A stretch of DNA of 11,919 bases, from the NCBI GenBank assembly GCA_964569055.1, contig CAZMSZ010000231.1:1-11919 (forward strand), read 5' to 3'. A program made the translations under genes and the position numbers. Of this stretch, positions 1-8,201 are shown piece by piece. The stretch comes from JAWLGW01 sp964569055 (GTDB lineage: Bacteria; Planctomycetota; J058). The notes beneath the pieces were generated by a model. That model was not told where the DNA came from. It ran no database searches and saw nothing but the letters and a program-made list of their open reading frames with translations. Within the stretch, counting starts at the first letter, position 1. Each line of letters opens with the position of its first letter.

Positions 1-50
1 GCATGGAGTCGAACGTGTACGGCTTCAGCCCCCGCGGTGCGCGCGCGTGA
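1..50 (+). CDS. Partial 3' end of an upstream gene (unknown product)
   Basis: Reading in the frame of position 3 gives an open stretch of 15 codons (MESNVYGFSPRGARA) closed by TGA at 48-50, 24 bases before the next gene. The ATG at position 3 is probably an internal methionine and not the start. The tail is polar and arginine-rich, with no motif I can assign. The tight spacing would fit an operon with the next gene. The call rests only on an open frame and its position, so it is tentative. Confidence 0.35.
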   Translation, partial: MESNVYGFSPRGARA

Positions 51-74
51 GGGGGGGAGCCTGGCGGTCTGCTC

Positions 75-1046
75 ATGGGGAATCACGCGCTGTTGGGCGC
101 GGGTGCGGTGGCGCTCGCGCGGTTCGATCAGGTGTTGTTCGCGGCGGCGGCGGTGTGGGTCGCTTCGTCGGCGGTGGCGTTCGCTTCGCCGCCGGCGATC
201 GTGGGTGAGGCGGAGCGGCTGCGGGGGCTGAGCGGGGAGCTCGCGCTCTACTTCGCGGAGGCGCGGGCTGAGCCGCTCGCGGCGCCGGCGCATGCGGACG
301 CGCTGCGGGCGCGGCTCGACCCACCGGCGGTGGTGGCGGACCTGCCGGGGTGGGTGCTGCACAAGCGGCCTGGGTTCCTCTACACGGTGCCGCCTGGGTT
401 GCCGCCGGTCGAGATCGTGCACTCGCCGCCTGGCTTGCGGGTGCGCGCGGTCGAGCGCGGGCGGGTGGAGCTGGAGGTCGCGCCGGGGCGGCTGGTGCGG
501 GTGATCCTGGAGGGGTTCGCGCTCGAGCGCGAGGCGGAGGGCGGCGAGTGGGTGCTGCTCGCCGCGCTGCCGGCCGGCGCGCGTGAGTACGTGGACGAGG
601 ACGTGATCCCGCGCGGGCGCTACCGGTATCGGGTCACCTCGCGGGTGCGCCTCGACGTCGACGACCCCGCGCTGCGCGCGCGTGGCGTGCGCGAGCTGGC
701 GCCCGAGCTGGTGGAGCGCACCAGCGCGCCGACCGAGGGGGTCGAGGTGCCGCGCGAGCTGCGCTTCTTGGTGCGCACGGTGACGCTCCCCGATGTCCTG
801 CGCGAGCGGCCGGGCGGCGCCACGCTGGTGGTCGAGCGGTGGGATCCCGCGCGCGGCGAGTTCCGGGGACGTTACGTGCAGGCGGTCGTGGGCGAGCCGA
901 TCGGGGACTCGGGCGCGGTGCTGCTCGAGGTCGGGATCGAGGAGCGCGAGGTGCGCGCGGGGTGGCGACGGCCAGTCCCGTGGGTGCTCGTGCAGGAGCC
1001 CGGTCACGCTCCGGAACGGTTCGAGGGCGACCGGCCGGGCGACTGA
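75..1046 (+). CDS. Membrane-anchored protein of unknown function with a fibronectin-III-like segment
   Basis: A 323-aa protein that I do not recognise. The ATG at 75 is the first usable start after the in-frame stop at 48-50, and a G-rich purine tract at 51-59 could act as a rather distant ribosome site. Residues 20-38 form one hydrophobic alanine/valine-rich segment, read as a signal anchor that leaves the rest outside the cytoplasm. Residues about 110-195 look like alternating beta strands and include a YRYRVTSR stretch, which resembles the last strand of fibronectin type III domains; this is a weak resemblance. No catalytic motif is visible and cysteine is absent. Codon use favours G at the third position (GCG, GTG, CTG), whereas the genes downstream favour C (GCC, CTC, GTC). 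It probably belongs to the transcription unit of the upstream gene, since a strong promoter separates it from the secretin gene. Confidence 0.75.
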   Translation: MGNHALLGAGAVALARFDQVLFAAAAVWVASSAVAFASPPAIVGEAERLRGLSGELALYFAEARAEPLAAPAHADALRARLDPPAVVADLPGWVLHKRPGFLYTVPPGLPPVEIVHSPPGLRVRAVERGRVELEVAPGRLVRVILEGFALEREAEGGEWVLLAALPAGAREYVDEDVIPRGRYRYRVTSRVRLDVDDPALRARGVRELAPELVERTSAPTEGVEVPRELRFLVRTVTLPDVLRERPGGATLVVERWDPARGEFRGRYVQAVVGEPIGDSGAVLLEVGIEEREVRAGWRRPVPWVLVQEPGHAPERFEGDRPGD

Positions 1047-1092
1047 GCGGTAAATCTTTGCTGCGGCGCGAGTTGAGGGGTCACGAACCCGT

Positions 1093-1130
1093 CATCGCCC
1101 AGTCACCGGGCTTTCGTGGCCCATCGCCCA
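1093..1130 (+). repeat. 9-bp direct repeat upstream of the secretin promoter
   Basis: CATCGCCCA occurs at 1093-1101 and again at 1122-1130, 29 bp apart start to start, just upstream of the candidate promoter at 1139-1166. Paired sites at this distance could bind an activator, but a 9-bp repeat in GC-rich DNA can also arise by chance. Confidence 0.3.
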
Positions 1131-1138
1131 TAAACGTT

Positions 1139-1155
1139 TTGCCCGCATGGGGCAA
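1139..1155. promoter_or_regulatory. Perfect palindrome inside the promoter (possible operator)
   Basis: TTGCCCgcatgGGGCAA is a perfect 6-bp inverted repeat around a 5-nt centre. It covers the proposed -35 and most of the spacer up to the extended -10. A dimeric regulator bound here would block or remodel the promoter. No regulator gene is present in the window, so the ligand and sign of control are unknown. Confidence 0.4.
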
Positions 1156-1166
1156 CGTGCTAGTAT
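1139..1166 (+). promoter_or_regulatory. Candidate extended -10 promoter for the secretin gene
   Basis: TTGCCC at 1139-1144 serves as -35, followed by a 16-bp spacer and TAGTAT at 1161-1166 as -10. The -10 is preceded by TGC at 1158-1160, the extended -10 signature. This is the best sigma-70-like match I found by eye in an otherwise GC-rich window. Transcription would begin near 1173, giving an untranslated leader of about 80 nt before the ATG at 1252. Confidence 0.55.
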
Positions 1167-1236
1167 CCCTCCCCTCCACCCCTCGGTCGCAGGCGCGCCC
1201 GACCGAGGAGTCCCGCCGGAGCGTCCGGTTTTCGTC

Positions 1237-1244
1237 GAGAGAGG
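1237..1244 (+). promoter_or_regulatory. Ribosome binding site fixing the secretin start
   Basis: GAGAGAGG lies 7 nt before the ATG at 1252. An in-frame ATG exists at 1147, but using it would place 35 residues before a complete lipoprotein signal peptide, and that ATG lies inside the promoter. The site therefore favours the start at 1252. Confidence 0.6.
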
Positions 1245-1251
1245 CTTCCAA

Positions 1252-3915
1252 ATGCGGGTTCTGCGACTCTCCCCTCGGCTCCTGCTCGCCCTTGCTCTAG
1301 GTCTTCTGGCCGGTTGCGCCGGCGATCCGCCCCCCGCGGAGACCAAGCCCGAGGCGCCGGCCCGCGCCGACGGCGCGGCCGAGGACGCGGCCTCCAAGCC
1401 GGCGCCCGAGGGCGAGGAGCCCAAGGCCCAGGGGCCGCCCGAGGACGGCGACGCCCCCCAGGGCCCGCCGCCCGGCCCCGACGGCCTCGACCCGCGGCTC
1501 GGCGACTACGCGCAGGAGCGCAGCCTGCGCGACCAGGAGCGCAAGGCGCTGGCCGCGAACTACTACGAGACCGGCAAGAACCTGTTCGCCGAGCTGCGCT
1601 ACCGCGAGGCGGCCGCCAACCTCGAGCGCGCCTGCGCCCTCGACCCCGACCACCTCGAGGCGCAGAAGCTGCGCGACCGCGCGCTGTGGATCCTCGGCGA
1701 CCGCCGCGCGGAGTACCGCGACGCCGTGCGGGAGCTGGTGAACGAGCGCCTCGCCAAGATCGATCAGGCCCGCGTGGAGATCGAGCGGATCTTCAACGAG
1801 GGCGAGCTGCTCATGAAGCGCAACCGCTACGACGCGGCGCAGGAGCGGTTCGAGCGCGTCCTCGAGGCGATCCGCTGGTTCCCCTACGACACCTCCCAGA
1901 CCGAGCTCAAGAACAAGGCCCAGGGCCTGATCGCCGAGGCGAAGCGGCTCGGGGAGGAGCAGGAGCGGCGCCGGCTGCAGATGCTCCAGGAGGCGGCGCG
2001 CACGGCCGCCGACCACGAGAAGGCGAACACCCGCCGGTTCAAGGAGTCGACGATCAAGGCGCTCCTGCGGGACGCGTCCGAGGCGCTCGAGGTCGGCAAG
2101 TTCGAGAAGTGCCTGCGCCTGTGCGGGGACATCCTCCGCCAGCAGCCGAACAACACCGAGGCCGAGCGGCTCCGCCGCACCGCGACCGAGGAGTCGCTGC
2201 GGGCCAAGGAGCTCGAGAACTACCGCGAGCGCGTCGAGAACTGGCGGCGGCAGTTCGAGTGGGTCAACGCCTCGGCGATCCCCTACCAGCAGATCTTCCG
2301 CTTCCCCGACCGCGAGCAGTGGCTCGAGATCGTGGCGCGCGACCTGCCGATCCTCGAGCAGCTCCGCAACAAGGAGGCCTCGCAGGAGGTCATCGACATC
2401 CAGAACAAGCTGGAGTCCCAGCAGATCACGCTGAACTTCGATCAGACCCCGTTCAACGAGGCGGTCGACTTCCTCCGCGACATCACCGGCCTCAACTTCG
2501 TGGTCACGCGCGAGGCGCAGGACCTCGTCGACGGCGAGCAGGTCGAGGTCAGCCTGCGGCTGCGCGACATCTCGCTCAAGAACGCCATGGTCCTGATGCT
2601 CGCGTCGAACGAGTCGCTGCGCTACCGCATCGAGGACGGCGTGATCAAGATCGGCACCGAGGAGGACACGGCCGAGGAGCTCGCGCTCGAGTTCTACGAC
2701 GTGAACGAGATCGTGCAGGTCCCGCCGGACTTCCCCGCCCCCGAGCTCGGCCTCAACCTCGCCTCGGGCGGCGGCTCGGGCGGCGTCGCGGGCGGCGTGC
2801 TCTCGTTCGACGACGAGGAGGAGGACACCTCGGTCGGGTTCGAGCCCGACAAGCTGATCGAGCTGATCGAGAACAAGCTCGGCGAGGAGGACGAGGACGG
2901 CTCGGTCGAGTACTCCGCCGGCATCCTGATCGTCCGCAAGAGCCTGCGCGGACACGAGAAGATCATCCAGCTGCTCGACGCGCTCCGCCGGACCGTGGGG
3001 ATCATGGTCACGGTCGAGTCGCGCTTCATTCAGGTGCAGAACAACCTGCTCGAGCACATCGGCGTCGACATCGTCAACCAGGACGGCGCCGGCGCGAACC
3101 CCGCGATCGACAGCTTCGGCACGATCCTGCTGCCGCGCGGCACCGGCGGCCCGCAGGCCATGAACGTCGGCTACAACTACACCGACGCGCAGGGCCAGGC
3201 GAACTACCGCGGCGGCATCGTCAACACGCTCTCGTCGCTCGCCCCGGCCGGGCTCCCGTTCTCGATCAACCCGCAGGGCGGGATCTCGCTCCAGTACAAC
3301 TTCCTCGACGACTTCCAGCTCCAGGCGATCCTCGAGGCCGTCCGCAAGACGCAGCAGTCGCGCGTGATCAACGCGCCGCGCCTGACGGTGTTCAACGGGC
3401 AGCGCTCGCACATCCTGAACATCCGCCAGCGCGCGTTCATCCAGGACGTCGAGGTCAACCAGACCGGCGTGATCCCGGTGCTCAACCCGGTGATCGGGAT
3501 CCTCAACACCGGCTCGATCCTCGAGGTGCGCCCGACGGTCAGCCACGACCGGCGCTACGTGAGCCTCGAGGTCAAGCCGACGCTCGCGGCCGAGCTGCCC
3601 GCGCGCATCCCGGCCCCGGTCACCCTGGCCAACGCGTTCACCTCGATCCCGATCGAGCTGCCGATCATCACGATCCAGAAGCTGCGCGCCTCGTGCACCG
3701 TCCCCGACGGCGGCACCGTGCTGCTCGGCGGGCTCAAGAACTTCGACGAGTTCGAGGGCGAGAGCGGCGTCCCGTTCCTCCTGCGCATCCCGATCATCAA
3801 CAACCTGTTCCGTCGGCAGGCGTTCCAGAAGCTGCAGGCCAGCCTGGTCGTGCTGCTCAAGGCGAACATCACGATCATCCGCGAGGAGGAGAAGCGGATC
3901 TTCGGGCGCGAGTAG
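1252..3915 (+). CDS. TPR-containing secretin lipoprotein (type II/III secretion secretin family)
   Basis: An 887-aa protein predicted to form a gated ring channel in the outer membrane. Residues 1-21 are a lipoprotein signal with an LLAGC lipobox, followed by a Pro/Ala/Glu-rich linker to about residue 95. TPR-like helical pairs lie near 103-150, 178-212 and 275-308, with charged coiled-coil-like helices between them. Residues 390-469 match a secretin/TonB short N-terminal (STN, N0) domain. A Gly-rich insert with an acidic run (504-525) precedes an N1-like segment (529-580). The secretin core spans about 583-870, with INAPRL near 706-711, the hallmark VPDGGTVLLGG at 817-827 and VPFLLRIPIINNLF at 840-853. 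Family proteins usually have several periplasmic N domains; here long TPR and coil regions occupy the N-terminus. No ATPase, pseudopilin or inner-membrane platform gene of type II secretion or type IV pili is seen. The family call is secure, but the transported substrate is unknown. Confidence 0.93.
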   Translation: MRVLRLSPRLLLALALGLLAGCAGDPPPAETKPEAPARADGAAEDAASKPAPEGEEPKAQGPPEDGDAPQGPPPGPDGLDPRLGDYAQERSLRDQERKALAANYYETGKNLFAELRYREAAANLERACALDPDHLEAQKLRDRALWILGDRRAEYRDAVRELVNERLAKIDQARVEIERIFNEGELLMKRNRYDAAQERFERVLEAIRWFPYDTSQTELKNKAQGLIAEAKRLGEEQERRRLQMLQEAARTAADHEKANTRRFKESTIKALLRDASEALEVGKFEKCLRLCGDILRQQPNNTEAERLRRTATEESLRAKELENYRERVENWRRQFEWVNASAIPYQQIFRFPDREQWLEIVARDLPILEQLRNKEASQEVIDIQNKLESQQITLNFDQTPFNEAVDFLRDITGLNFVVTREAQDLVDGEQVEVSLRLRDISLKNAMVLMLASNESLRYRIEDGVIKIGTEEDTAEELALEFYDVNEIVQVPPDFPAPELGLNLASGGGSGGVAGGVLSFDDEEEDTSVGFEPDKLIELIENKLGEEDEDGSVEYSAGILIVRKSLRGHEKIIQLLDALRRTVGIMVTVESRFIQVQNNLLEHIGVDIVNQDGAGANPAIDSFGTILLPRGTGGPQAMNVGYNYTDAQGQANYRGGIVNTLSSLAPAGLPFSINPQGGISLQYNFLDDFQLQAILEAVRKTQQSRVINAPRLTVFNGQRSHILNIRQRAFIQDVEVNQTGVIPVLNPVIGILNTGSILEVRPTVSHDRRYVSLEVKPTLAAELPARIPAPVTLANAFTSIPIELPIITIQKLRASCTVPDGGTVLLGGLKNFDEFEGESGVPFLLRIPIINNLFRRQAFQKLQASLVVLLKANITIIREEEKRIFGRE

Positions 3916-3927
3916 GGCCCAGGCGGC

Positions 3928-3955
3928 GTGGCATGCGCCCGGCGCCTGATGTAAC
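3928..3955 (+). promoter_or_regulatory. Weak candidate promoter for the TPR-TolQ-ExbD genes
   Basis: GTGGCA at 3928-3933, a 16-bp spacer and TGTAAC at 3950-3955 with TGA at 3947-3949 give an extended -10 arrangement like that upstream of the secretin gene. Each hexamer matches consensus at about four of six positions. Transcription would start near 3962, shortly before the hairpin at 3969-3995. It would separate the secretin gene from the downstream operon. Confidence 0.3.
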
Positions 3956-3968
3956 CTCGTGCCTCTCA

Positions 3969-3995
3969 TGGGGAGCAGCTCAACCCTGCTCCCCA
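3969..3995 (+). other. Strong hairpin after the secretin gene
   Basis: TGGGGAGCAG at 3969-3978 pairs perfectly with CTGCTCCCCA at 3986-3995 around a 7-nt loop, giving a 10-bp GC-rich stem 54 nt after the secretin stop. No T run follows, so it is not a classical intrinsic terminator. It could stabilise the secretin mRNA 3' end, assist termination, or form the 5' end of the downstream mRNA. Confidence 0.5.
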
Positions 3996-4035
3996 GGCCG
4001 AGATACGCGGCGCGCTCTGGACCTCCTCGGGGGCC

Positions 4036-4099
4036 GGGGCGACCGAGCGGAGGGGCCAGCCGGCTCCGCCGGGCGGTACCGGTCGCGTCGCTCGGCCCC
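4036..4099 (+). other. Long bulged stem-loop in the leader of the large TPR gene
   Basis: GGGGC (4036-4040) and CGAGCG (4044-4049) pair with CGCTCG (4089-4094) and GCCCC (4095-4099), an 11-bp stem with a 3-nt bulge. Inside it, CCGGC (4060-4064) and GCCGG (4068-4072) form a smaller hairpin. With the hairpin at 3969-3995, this makes the 241-nt gap densely structured. In GC-rich DNA such stems can be accidental, and I recognise no riboswitch family. Confidence 0.35.
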
Positions 4100-4120
4100 G
4101 ATCGGAACTGACCGCACGCG

Positions 4121-4170
4121 TTGGAACTCCAAGACGCACCGCCGGGTGGGAGCCGCATGAGAACTCCAAG
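4121..4170 (+). repeat. 10-bp direct repeat flanking the ribosome site of the large TPR gene
   Basis: GAACTCCAAG occurs at 4124-4133 and 4161-4170, on either side of the ribosome site (4144-4152) and the ATG at 4157. The upstream copy lies in a small inverted repeat, TTGGA-AC-TCCAA (4121-4132). The downstream copy falls in codons 2-5. It could be a translational or transcriptional operator pair, or chance. Confidence 0.3.
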
Positions 4171-7100
4171 CGCGATCCTGTGGGGCCTCGCCGCCTCGCT
4201 CCTCCTCACGCCGCTCGCCGCCGCCAACGAGCTCGTCCTCAAGGACGGGTCGGTCCTCAAGGTCGAAGAGGTGCTCGAGGCCACGCCCGAGCGCGTGGCC
4301 TTCAAGCTGGCCGGCTCGCGCCAGCAGCGGCGCGCCGACGAGGTGGCCGCGATCTGGCCCTCGGGCGACCCGTACCTCGACCGGGCGATCCGTTTGATCC
4401 GGAGCGGCGGCGAGGACCCGGGCAAGATCAAGGACGTCCTCGACCGCGTGGCCGAGCGAGGCAAGGACTGGGCCAAGCCCTACGGCGTCTACCTCCTCGG
4501 GGAGCTGTACGACCGCTACGGCCGGACCAAGGACGCGATCGCCACCTACGACAAGATGGCGGAGGAGTACGCCGGCCACTTCTACGCGCCCGTCGCGCTC
4601 GATCGCGCGGCCTCGATCTCCGACGGCGCCGGCGCGCTGGCGCGCTACGAGAAGCTGGCGTCTGGCAAGTTCGGCAAGAGCTGGAAGGAGCAGGGCGAGT
4701 ACGGCAAGGCCCGCCTCCTGCTCGAGGCCGGCAAGCACCAGGACGCCCTGCCGGTGTTCGCGCGGCTCGCCACCGGCGCCAGCGACGCGGGGGTGCGCGA
4801 GCTCGCCGCGTGCGGCGAGGCGCACTGCGTCCTGCTCAAGGGCGACTCCAGCAAGGCGGAGCGCACGTTCAAGCGCGTGATCGGCCTCGGCAACAAGACG
4901 ACCTCGGCGGCGCTGGGCTACGCCTGGACGGGCCTGGGCCACTGCCTGAAGAAGAGCAAGCCCGAGGAGGCGCTCGTCGCCTACCTCCGGGGCGTCCTGC
5001 TCTACCCGAGCAACCCCGAGCGCGCGGGCGCGGCGGCCGGCGCGGCGGAGATCGCCCAGCAGAAGCGCTGGGGCGGCGAGCAGCGGCTGCAGGGTCTCGC
5101 CAAGGGCCGGCTGCAGCTCGACGACTACGGCGGTGACCAGCCGCTGGCCGAGGTGATGCGGCGCACGCTCCAGATGGTCTCGGCCAAGCTCGTGATGGAG
5201 CTCGCCCCCGAGCTGATCTCCGAGGCCAAGTCGACCGCGGAGCAGGCGGAGCTCGACTTCCTGGCGGCCGACGCCCTCAAGGCCGTGGCGCGGGCCTCGA
5301 ACAACCCCGACATGCTCGCCGAGTACGAGCGGAAGCTCGAGGCGCTCCAGAAGAAGTACCCCAACCACAGCCGGGCGCAGCTCGCCGGGCTGGACGCGTT
5401 CATCGCCGCCAAGGACCGGGCGCTCGCGATCATCGCCCAGGCCAACGAGGCCGGCGAAAAGGCCAAGCACGACGAGCTGCTCGCCGAGGGGCGCAAGCTG
5501 TTCGAGGAGGTGCTCGAGCCGTTCAGGGCGGGGATCGCCGAGCAGACCACGAAGATCGACGCCATGCTCGACCAGGAGATGGCGGGCGACGTCCCCGAGG
5601 AGGCCAAGGAGGAGCGGCGGGAGCTCGAGCACCAGCGGGACCTCTCGGAGTTCCTGCTGGCCGAGGCCTACGCGAGCTACGCCAAGACGTTCCCCGAGGG
5701 GAGCGAGGAGCAGAAGAAGGTCTACGGCCAGGCGCTCGCCGGCTACGACCACTACATCATCAACCGCGGGACGGACGTCCGCTGGCTGTGGTACTCGTAC
5801 GTCGGCAAGAACGAGGTCCTGATGGCCCTCGGCCAGTACGCCGACGCGGCCATGGGCTTCGACGAGCTGACGCTCGTCGAGTGGCCCTACCAGATGCCGG
5901 ACGACCCCGAGGTCCAGAAGAAGATCAAGGCGATGGTGCAGGAGATCTGCATCCGCGGCTATCACGGCGCGGTGCGGGCGCTCCTGCTCGCGGGCAAGCC
6001 CCAGGAGGCGTTCGCCAAGTCGCAGGAGATCGAGCAGAACCCGACGGCGCAGGGCTGGCGCGAGCACCCCATGGGGATCCTGCTCACGTTCGAGCGGGCC
6101 AAGGCCATGGCCGGCGCGGGGCAAGGAGCGCGGGGGGCCCGCGAGCTGTACCGGATCATCGAGAAGGCCAAGGCCGCGCCCGACTCGCAGAAGATCCCCG
6201 GGCTGGGGATGAGCCGCGAGGGCGCCGGCGCCGCGCGCGCGCTCTCGGAGCTGTCCGACCTGACCGGCGGCGAGATCTACGCCCCCGAGATCCAGTTCTA
6301 CGTGGGCCTGGGCTACTTCCTCCGCCAGCGGCCCGAGCTGGCCGTGGCCGGCTACAAGGGCGTGCTCACCGCGGCGACCACCAAGAAGGAGCGCGCGGAG
6401 TGGGTCCCCAAGGCGGTCCGCGAGATCGGGAACCTGCTGTTCACCGACGAGCGCTACCTCGAGGCCGCGCTCGCGTATCAGACCGTCGCCAGCGAGTTCC
6501 CCGAGCACGAGTGGGCCGGCGAGGCGGTCCGGTACGCCCTCTCGGCCAGTAAGAAGGCGATCGAGCAGTTCGGCGAGGACGAGACCGACTCGTCCGGCGC
6601 GATCGTGAGGTTCTCGCGCTCGATCGAGAAGACCGCGACCGAGGTCGGCGGCGGGAACATCGCGATCAAGATCTGGATCAACGACGCCAAGAAGCTGCAC
6701 GAGGACCAGCAGTGGATCGCGGCCGCCCAGGCCTACCTCAAGGTCCCGGCCGAGCAGGTGGACGAGAAGACCGGCCAGAAGCGGCGGGTGAACGTCTACA
6801 CCAACGCGGTCGCCAACGCGGGCTACTGCTACTTCAAGGGCTACCAGGACTCCAAGAACGAGAACCACCTGACGCTGGCCCGCGAGAACCTGCAGAAGGC
6901 GGCGGACGTCTCGGCCGAGTGGGGCGACCTCGAGTCGCAGGCCCTGGCCTGCTTCTACCTCGGGCAGCTCGAGTTCGACCTCGGCCGGCCGCAGGAGTGC
7001 CTCCGCGCGCTCCAGCCGTTCGACGGGCCGCTCTCGGGCACGGACCGCTACATCGTGCGGGCCCGCCACCAGCAGGCCATGGCGCTGCTCGAGCTCGGCG

Positions 7101-8191
7101 GCGAGGACAACGCCCGCAAGGCCGAGGAGTACTTCGCGAGCGTCGAGTCCAGGACCGACGACGACTTCTTCGAGAAGTTCGCCTACTCGATGGCGGTCGA
7201 GCTCCGGAAGGTCGGCAACGACCTGTTCGAGAAGACCAACGACTTCATGCACCCGCGGACGTTCCGGGCCAAGGCGGCCAAGTACGCCCGCCACTGGGCG
7301 CGCGCCGCCGAGCTCGACCAGACCCGCAGCGTGGTGCTCCTTTACCTCGGCGACGTGCTGTTCGACGGGGGCCTGTACGAGGACGCCTACAAGCTCTACG
7401 TGGCCGGGGCGCCCGACCTCGAGAAGACCGCGGGGAGCGAGCTGAAGGACGCCCAGCGGCTGGACCTCGTGCGCATGAACATGGGCTTCTGCCTGGTCGA
7501 GATGGGCAAGCTGCAGGAGGGGATCGACCTCCTCGAGCAGGTCCGCCGGGTGGTCTACGTCCGCGACCAGCGCGGGCGGCTCGTCGACCGCGGCCTGTTC
7601 AAGGAGCGGCGCATGGAGGGCCCGTTCCGGTTCACCTACCAGGGCAACCAGGTGAACCGGAAGGTGTGGTTCACGATCCTCGAGAAGGACGGGCAGGAGC
7701 TCAAGTTCTTCGACCCGCCGAACGCGCAGCCGGGCGGCGACGAGCAGTTCGACGGCGTGCAGGGCGCCGACCCCACCGCGGCCTGGACGAGCGGCGACGT
7801 GCGGTCCCTCGAGCTCCAGCTGAAGCGGGCCTACTTCGTGGTCCACGCGCTCGAGAAGGCGAACTGGGCGCTGTGGAAGCAGACCGGCGACAAGAAGCTG
7901 CTGGCGACCGCGGTCAGCGAGGCGAACAACGACGTCCGCTACGTGCTGCGCGGCATGAGCGAGAGCGCCTACCAGGGGATCGTGATGCAGTCGCAGCTCG
8001 AGCCGACCAGCGTCGAGCTGCGGCGCTGGACCTCCGACCTGCTCCTGCTGCGGATCAAGCTGGCCCGCGAGAGCTGGCGCGAGGTCCTGGGTGACATCAA
8101 GCAGATGGAGCTCCTCGGCAGGAAGGTCCCGGACGAGCTGAAGGGTGAGTTCGAGGAGATCCGGCGTGAGGCCGAGGCGCGGAGCAAGTAG
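4157..8191 (+). CDS. Large exported TPR scaffold protein
   Basis: A 1344-aa protein, probably periplasmic, acting as an alpha-solenoid scaffold. Residues 1-23 are a signal peptide with cleavage after LAAA. Residues 25-67 form a short beta module (LVLKDGS... to ...EVAAIW), also seen in the next gene. The rest is almost entirely helical with many TPR-like pairs, for instance near 714-747, 753-790, 929-962, 1059-1090 and 1106-1135. A less regular C-terminal region contains beta-like sequence around 1160-1190 and helices to the end. No enzyme motif is visible. The start at 4157 is chosen over an in-frame ATG at 4121 because the signal peptide begins there and GGGTGGGAG lies at 4144-4152. TPR solenoids bind proteins, and periplasmic TPR partners of TolQ/ExbD systems are known (CpoB in Tol-Pal), so a partner role for the downstream motor is a reasonable inference. 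Confidence 0.88.
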   Translation: MRTPSAILWGLAASLLLTPLAAANELVLKDGSVLKVEEVLEATPERVAFKLAGSRQQRRADEVAAIWPSGDPYLDRAIRLIRSGGEDPGKIKDVLDRVAERGKDWAKPYGVYLLGELYDRYGRTKDAIATYDKMAEEYAGHFYAPVALDRAASISDGAGALARYEKLASGKFGKSWKEQGEYGKARLLLEAGKHQDALPVFARLATGASDAGVRELAACGEAHCVLLKGDSSKAERTFKRVIGLGNKTTSAALGYAWTGLGHCLKKSKPEEALVAYLRGVLLYPSNPERAGAAAGAAEIAQQKRWGGEQRLQGLAKGRLQLDDYGGDQPLAEVMRRTLQMVSAKLVMELAPELISEAKSTAEQAELDFLAADALKAVARASNNPDMLAEYERKLEALQKKYPNHSRAQLAGLDAFIAAKDRALAIIAQANEAGEKAKHDELLAEGRKLFEEVLEPFRAGIAEQTTKIDAMLDQEMAGDVPEEAKEERRELEHQRDLSEFLLAEAYASYAKTFPEGSEEQKKVYGQALAGYDHYIINRGTDVRWLWYSYVGKNEVLMALGQYADAAMGFDELTLVEWPYQMPDDPEVQKKIKAMVQEICIRGYHGAVRALLLAGKPQEAFAKSQEIEQNPTAQGWREHPMGILLTFERAKAMAGAGQGARGARELYRIIEKAKAAPDSQKIPGLGMSREGAGAARALSELSDLTGGEIYAPEIQFYVGLGYFLRQRPELAVAGYKGVLTAATTKKERAEWVPKAVREIGNLLFTDERYLEAALAYQTVASEFPEHEWAGEAVRYALSASKKAIEQFGEDETDSSGAIVRFSRSIEKTATEVGGGNIAIKIWINDAKKLHEDQQWIAAAQAYLKVPAEQVDEKTGQKRRVNVYTNAVANAGYCYFKGYQDSKNENHLTLARENLQKAADVSAEWGDLESQALACFYLGQLEFDLGRPQECLRALQPFDGPLSGTDRYIVRARHQQAMALLELGGEDNARKAEEYFASVESRTDDDFFEKFAYSMAVELRKVGNDLFEKTNDFMHPRTFRAKAAKYARHWARAAELDQTRSVVLLYLGDVLFDGGLYEDAYKLYVAGAPDLEKTAGSELKDAQRLDLVRMNMGFCLVEMGKLQEGIDLLEQVRRVVYVRDQRGRLVDRGLFKERRMEGPFRFTYQGNQVNRKVWFTILEKDGQELKFFDPPNAQPGGDEQFDGVQGADPTAAWTSGDVRSLELQLKRAYFVVHALEKANWALWKQTGDKKLLATAVSEANNDVRYVLRGMSESAYQGIVMQSQLEPTSVELRRWTSDLLLLRIKLARESWREVLGDIKQMELLGRKVPDELKGEFEEIRREAEARSK

Positions 8192-8196
8192 GGAGG
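8191..8196 (+). promoter_or_regulatory. Ribosome binding site overlapping the upstream stop
   Basis: GGGAGG begins on the last base of the TAG stop (8189-8191) and sits 5 nt before the ATG at 8202. This suggests translational coupling of the two TPR genes and supports this start over the in-frame ATG at 8145, which lies inside the upstream gene. Confidence 0.6.
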
Positions 8197-8201
8197 CCGC
8201 C

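Noticed and set aside
1147..1251. Longer N-terminus of the secretin starting at 1147
   Set aside because: It would add 35 residues before a complete lipoprotein signal and start inside the promoter; the ATG at 1252 has a good ribosome site.
3969..3995. Rho-independent terminator after the secretin gene
   Set aside because: The stem is strong but is followed by AGGCCGAGAT and not by a T run, so it is listed as a hairpin only.
1314..4160. 948-aa + strand frame overlapping the secretin
   Set aside because: It is the +1/+2 shadow of the secretin gene, rich in Arg, Ala, Gly and Pro, without recognisable domains.
1297..4476. 1059-aa open frame on the minus strand
   Set aside because: It runs opposite the secretin gene and its translation is Leu/Glu/Arg/Val/Asp-rich with no domain, the usual shadow of GC-rich codons. 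The + strand product has clear secretin motifs.
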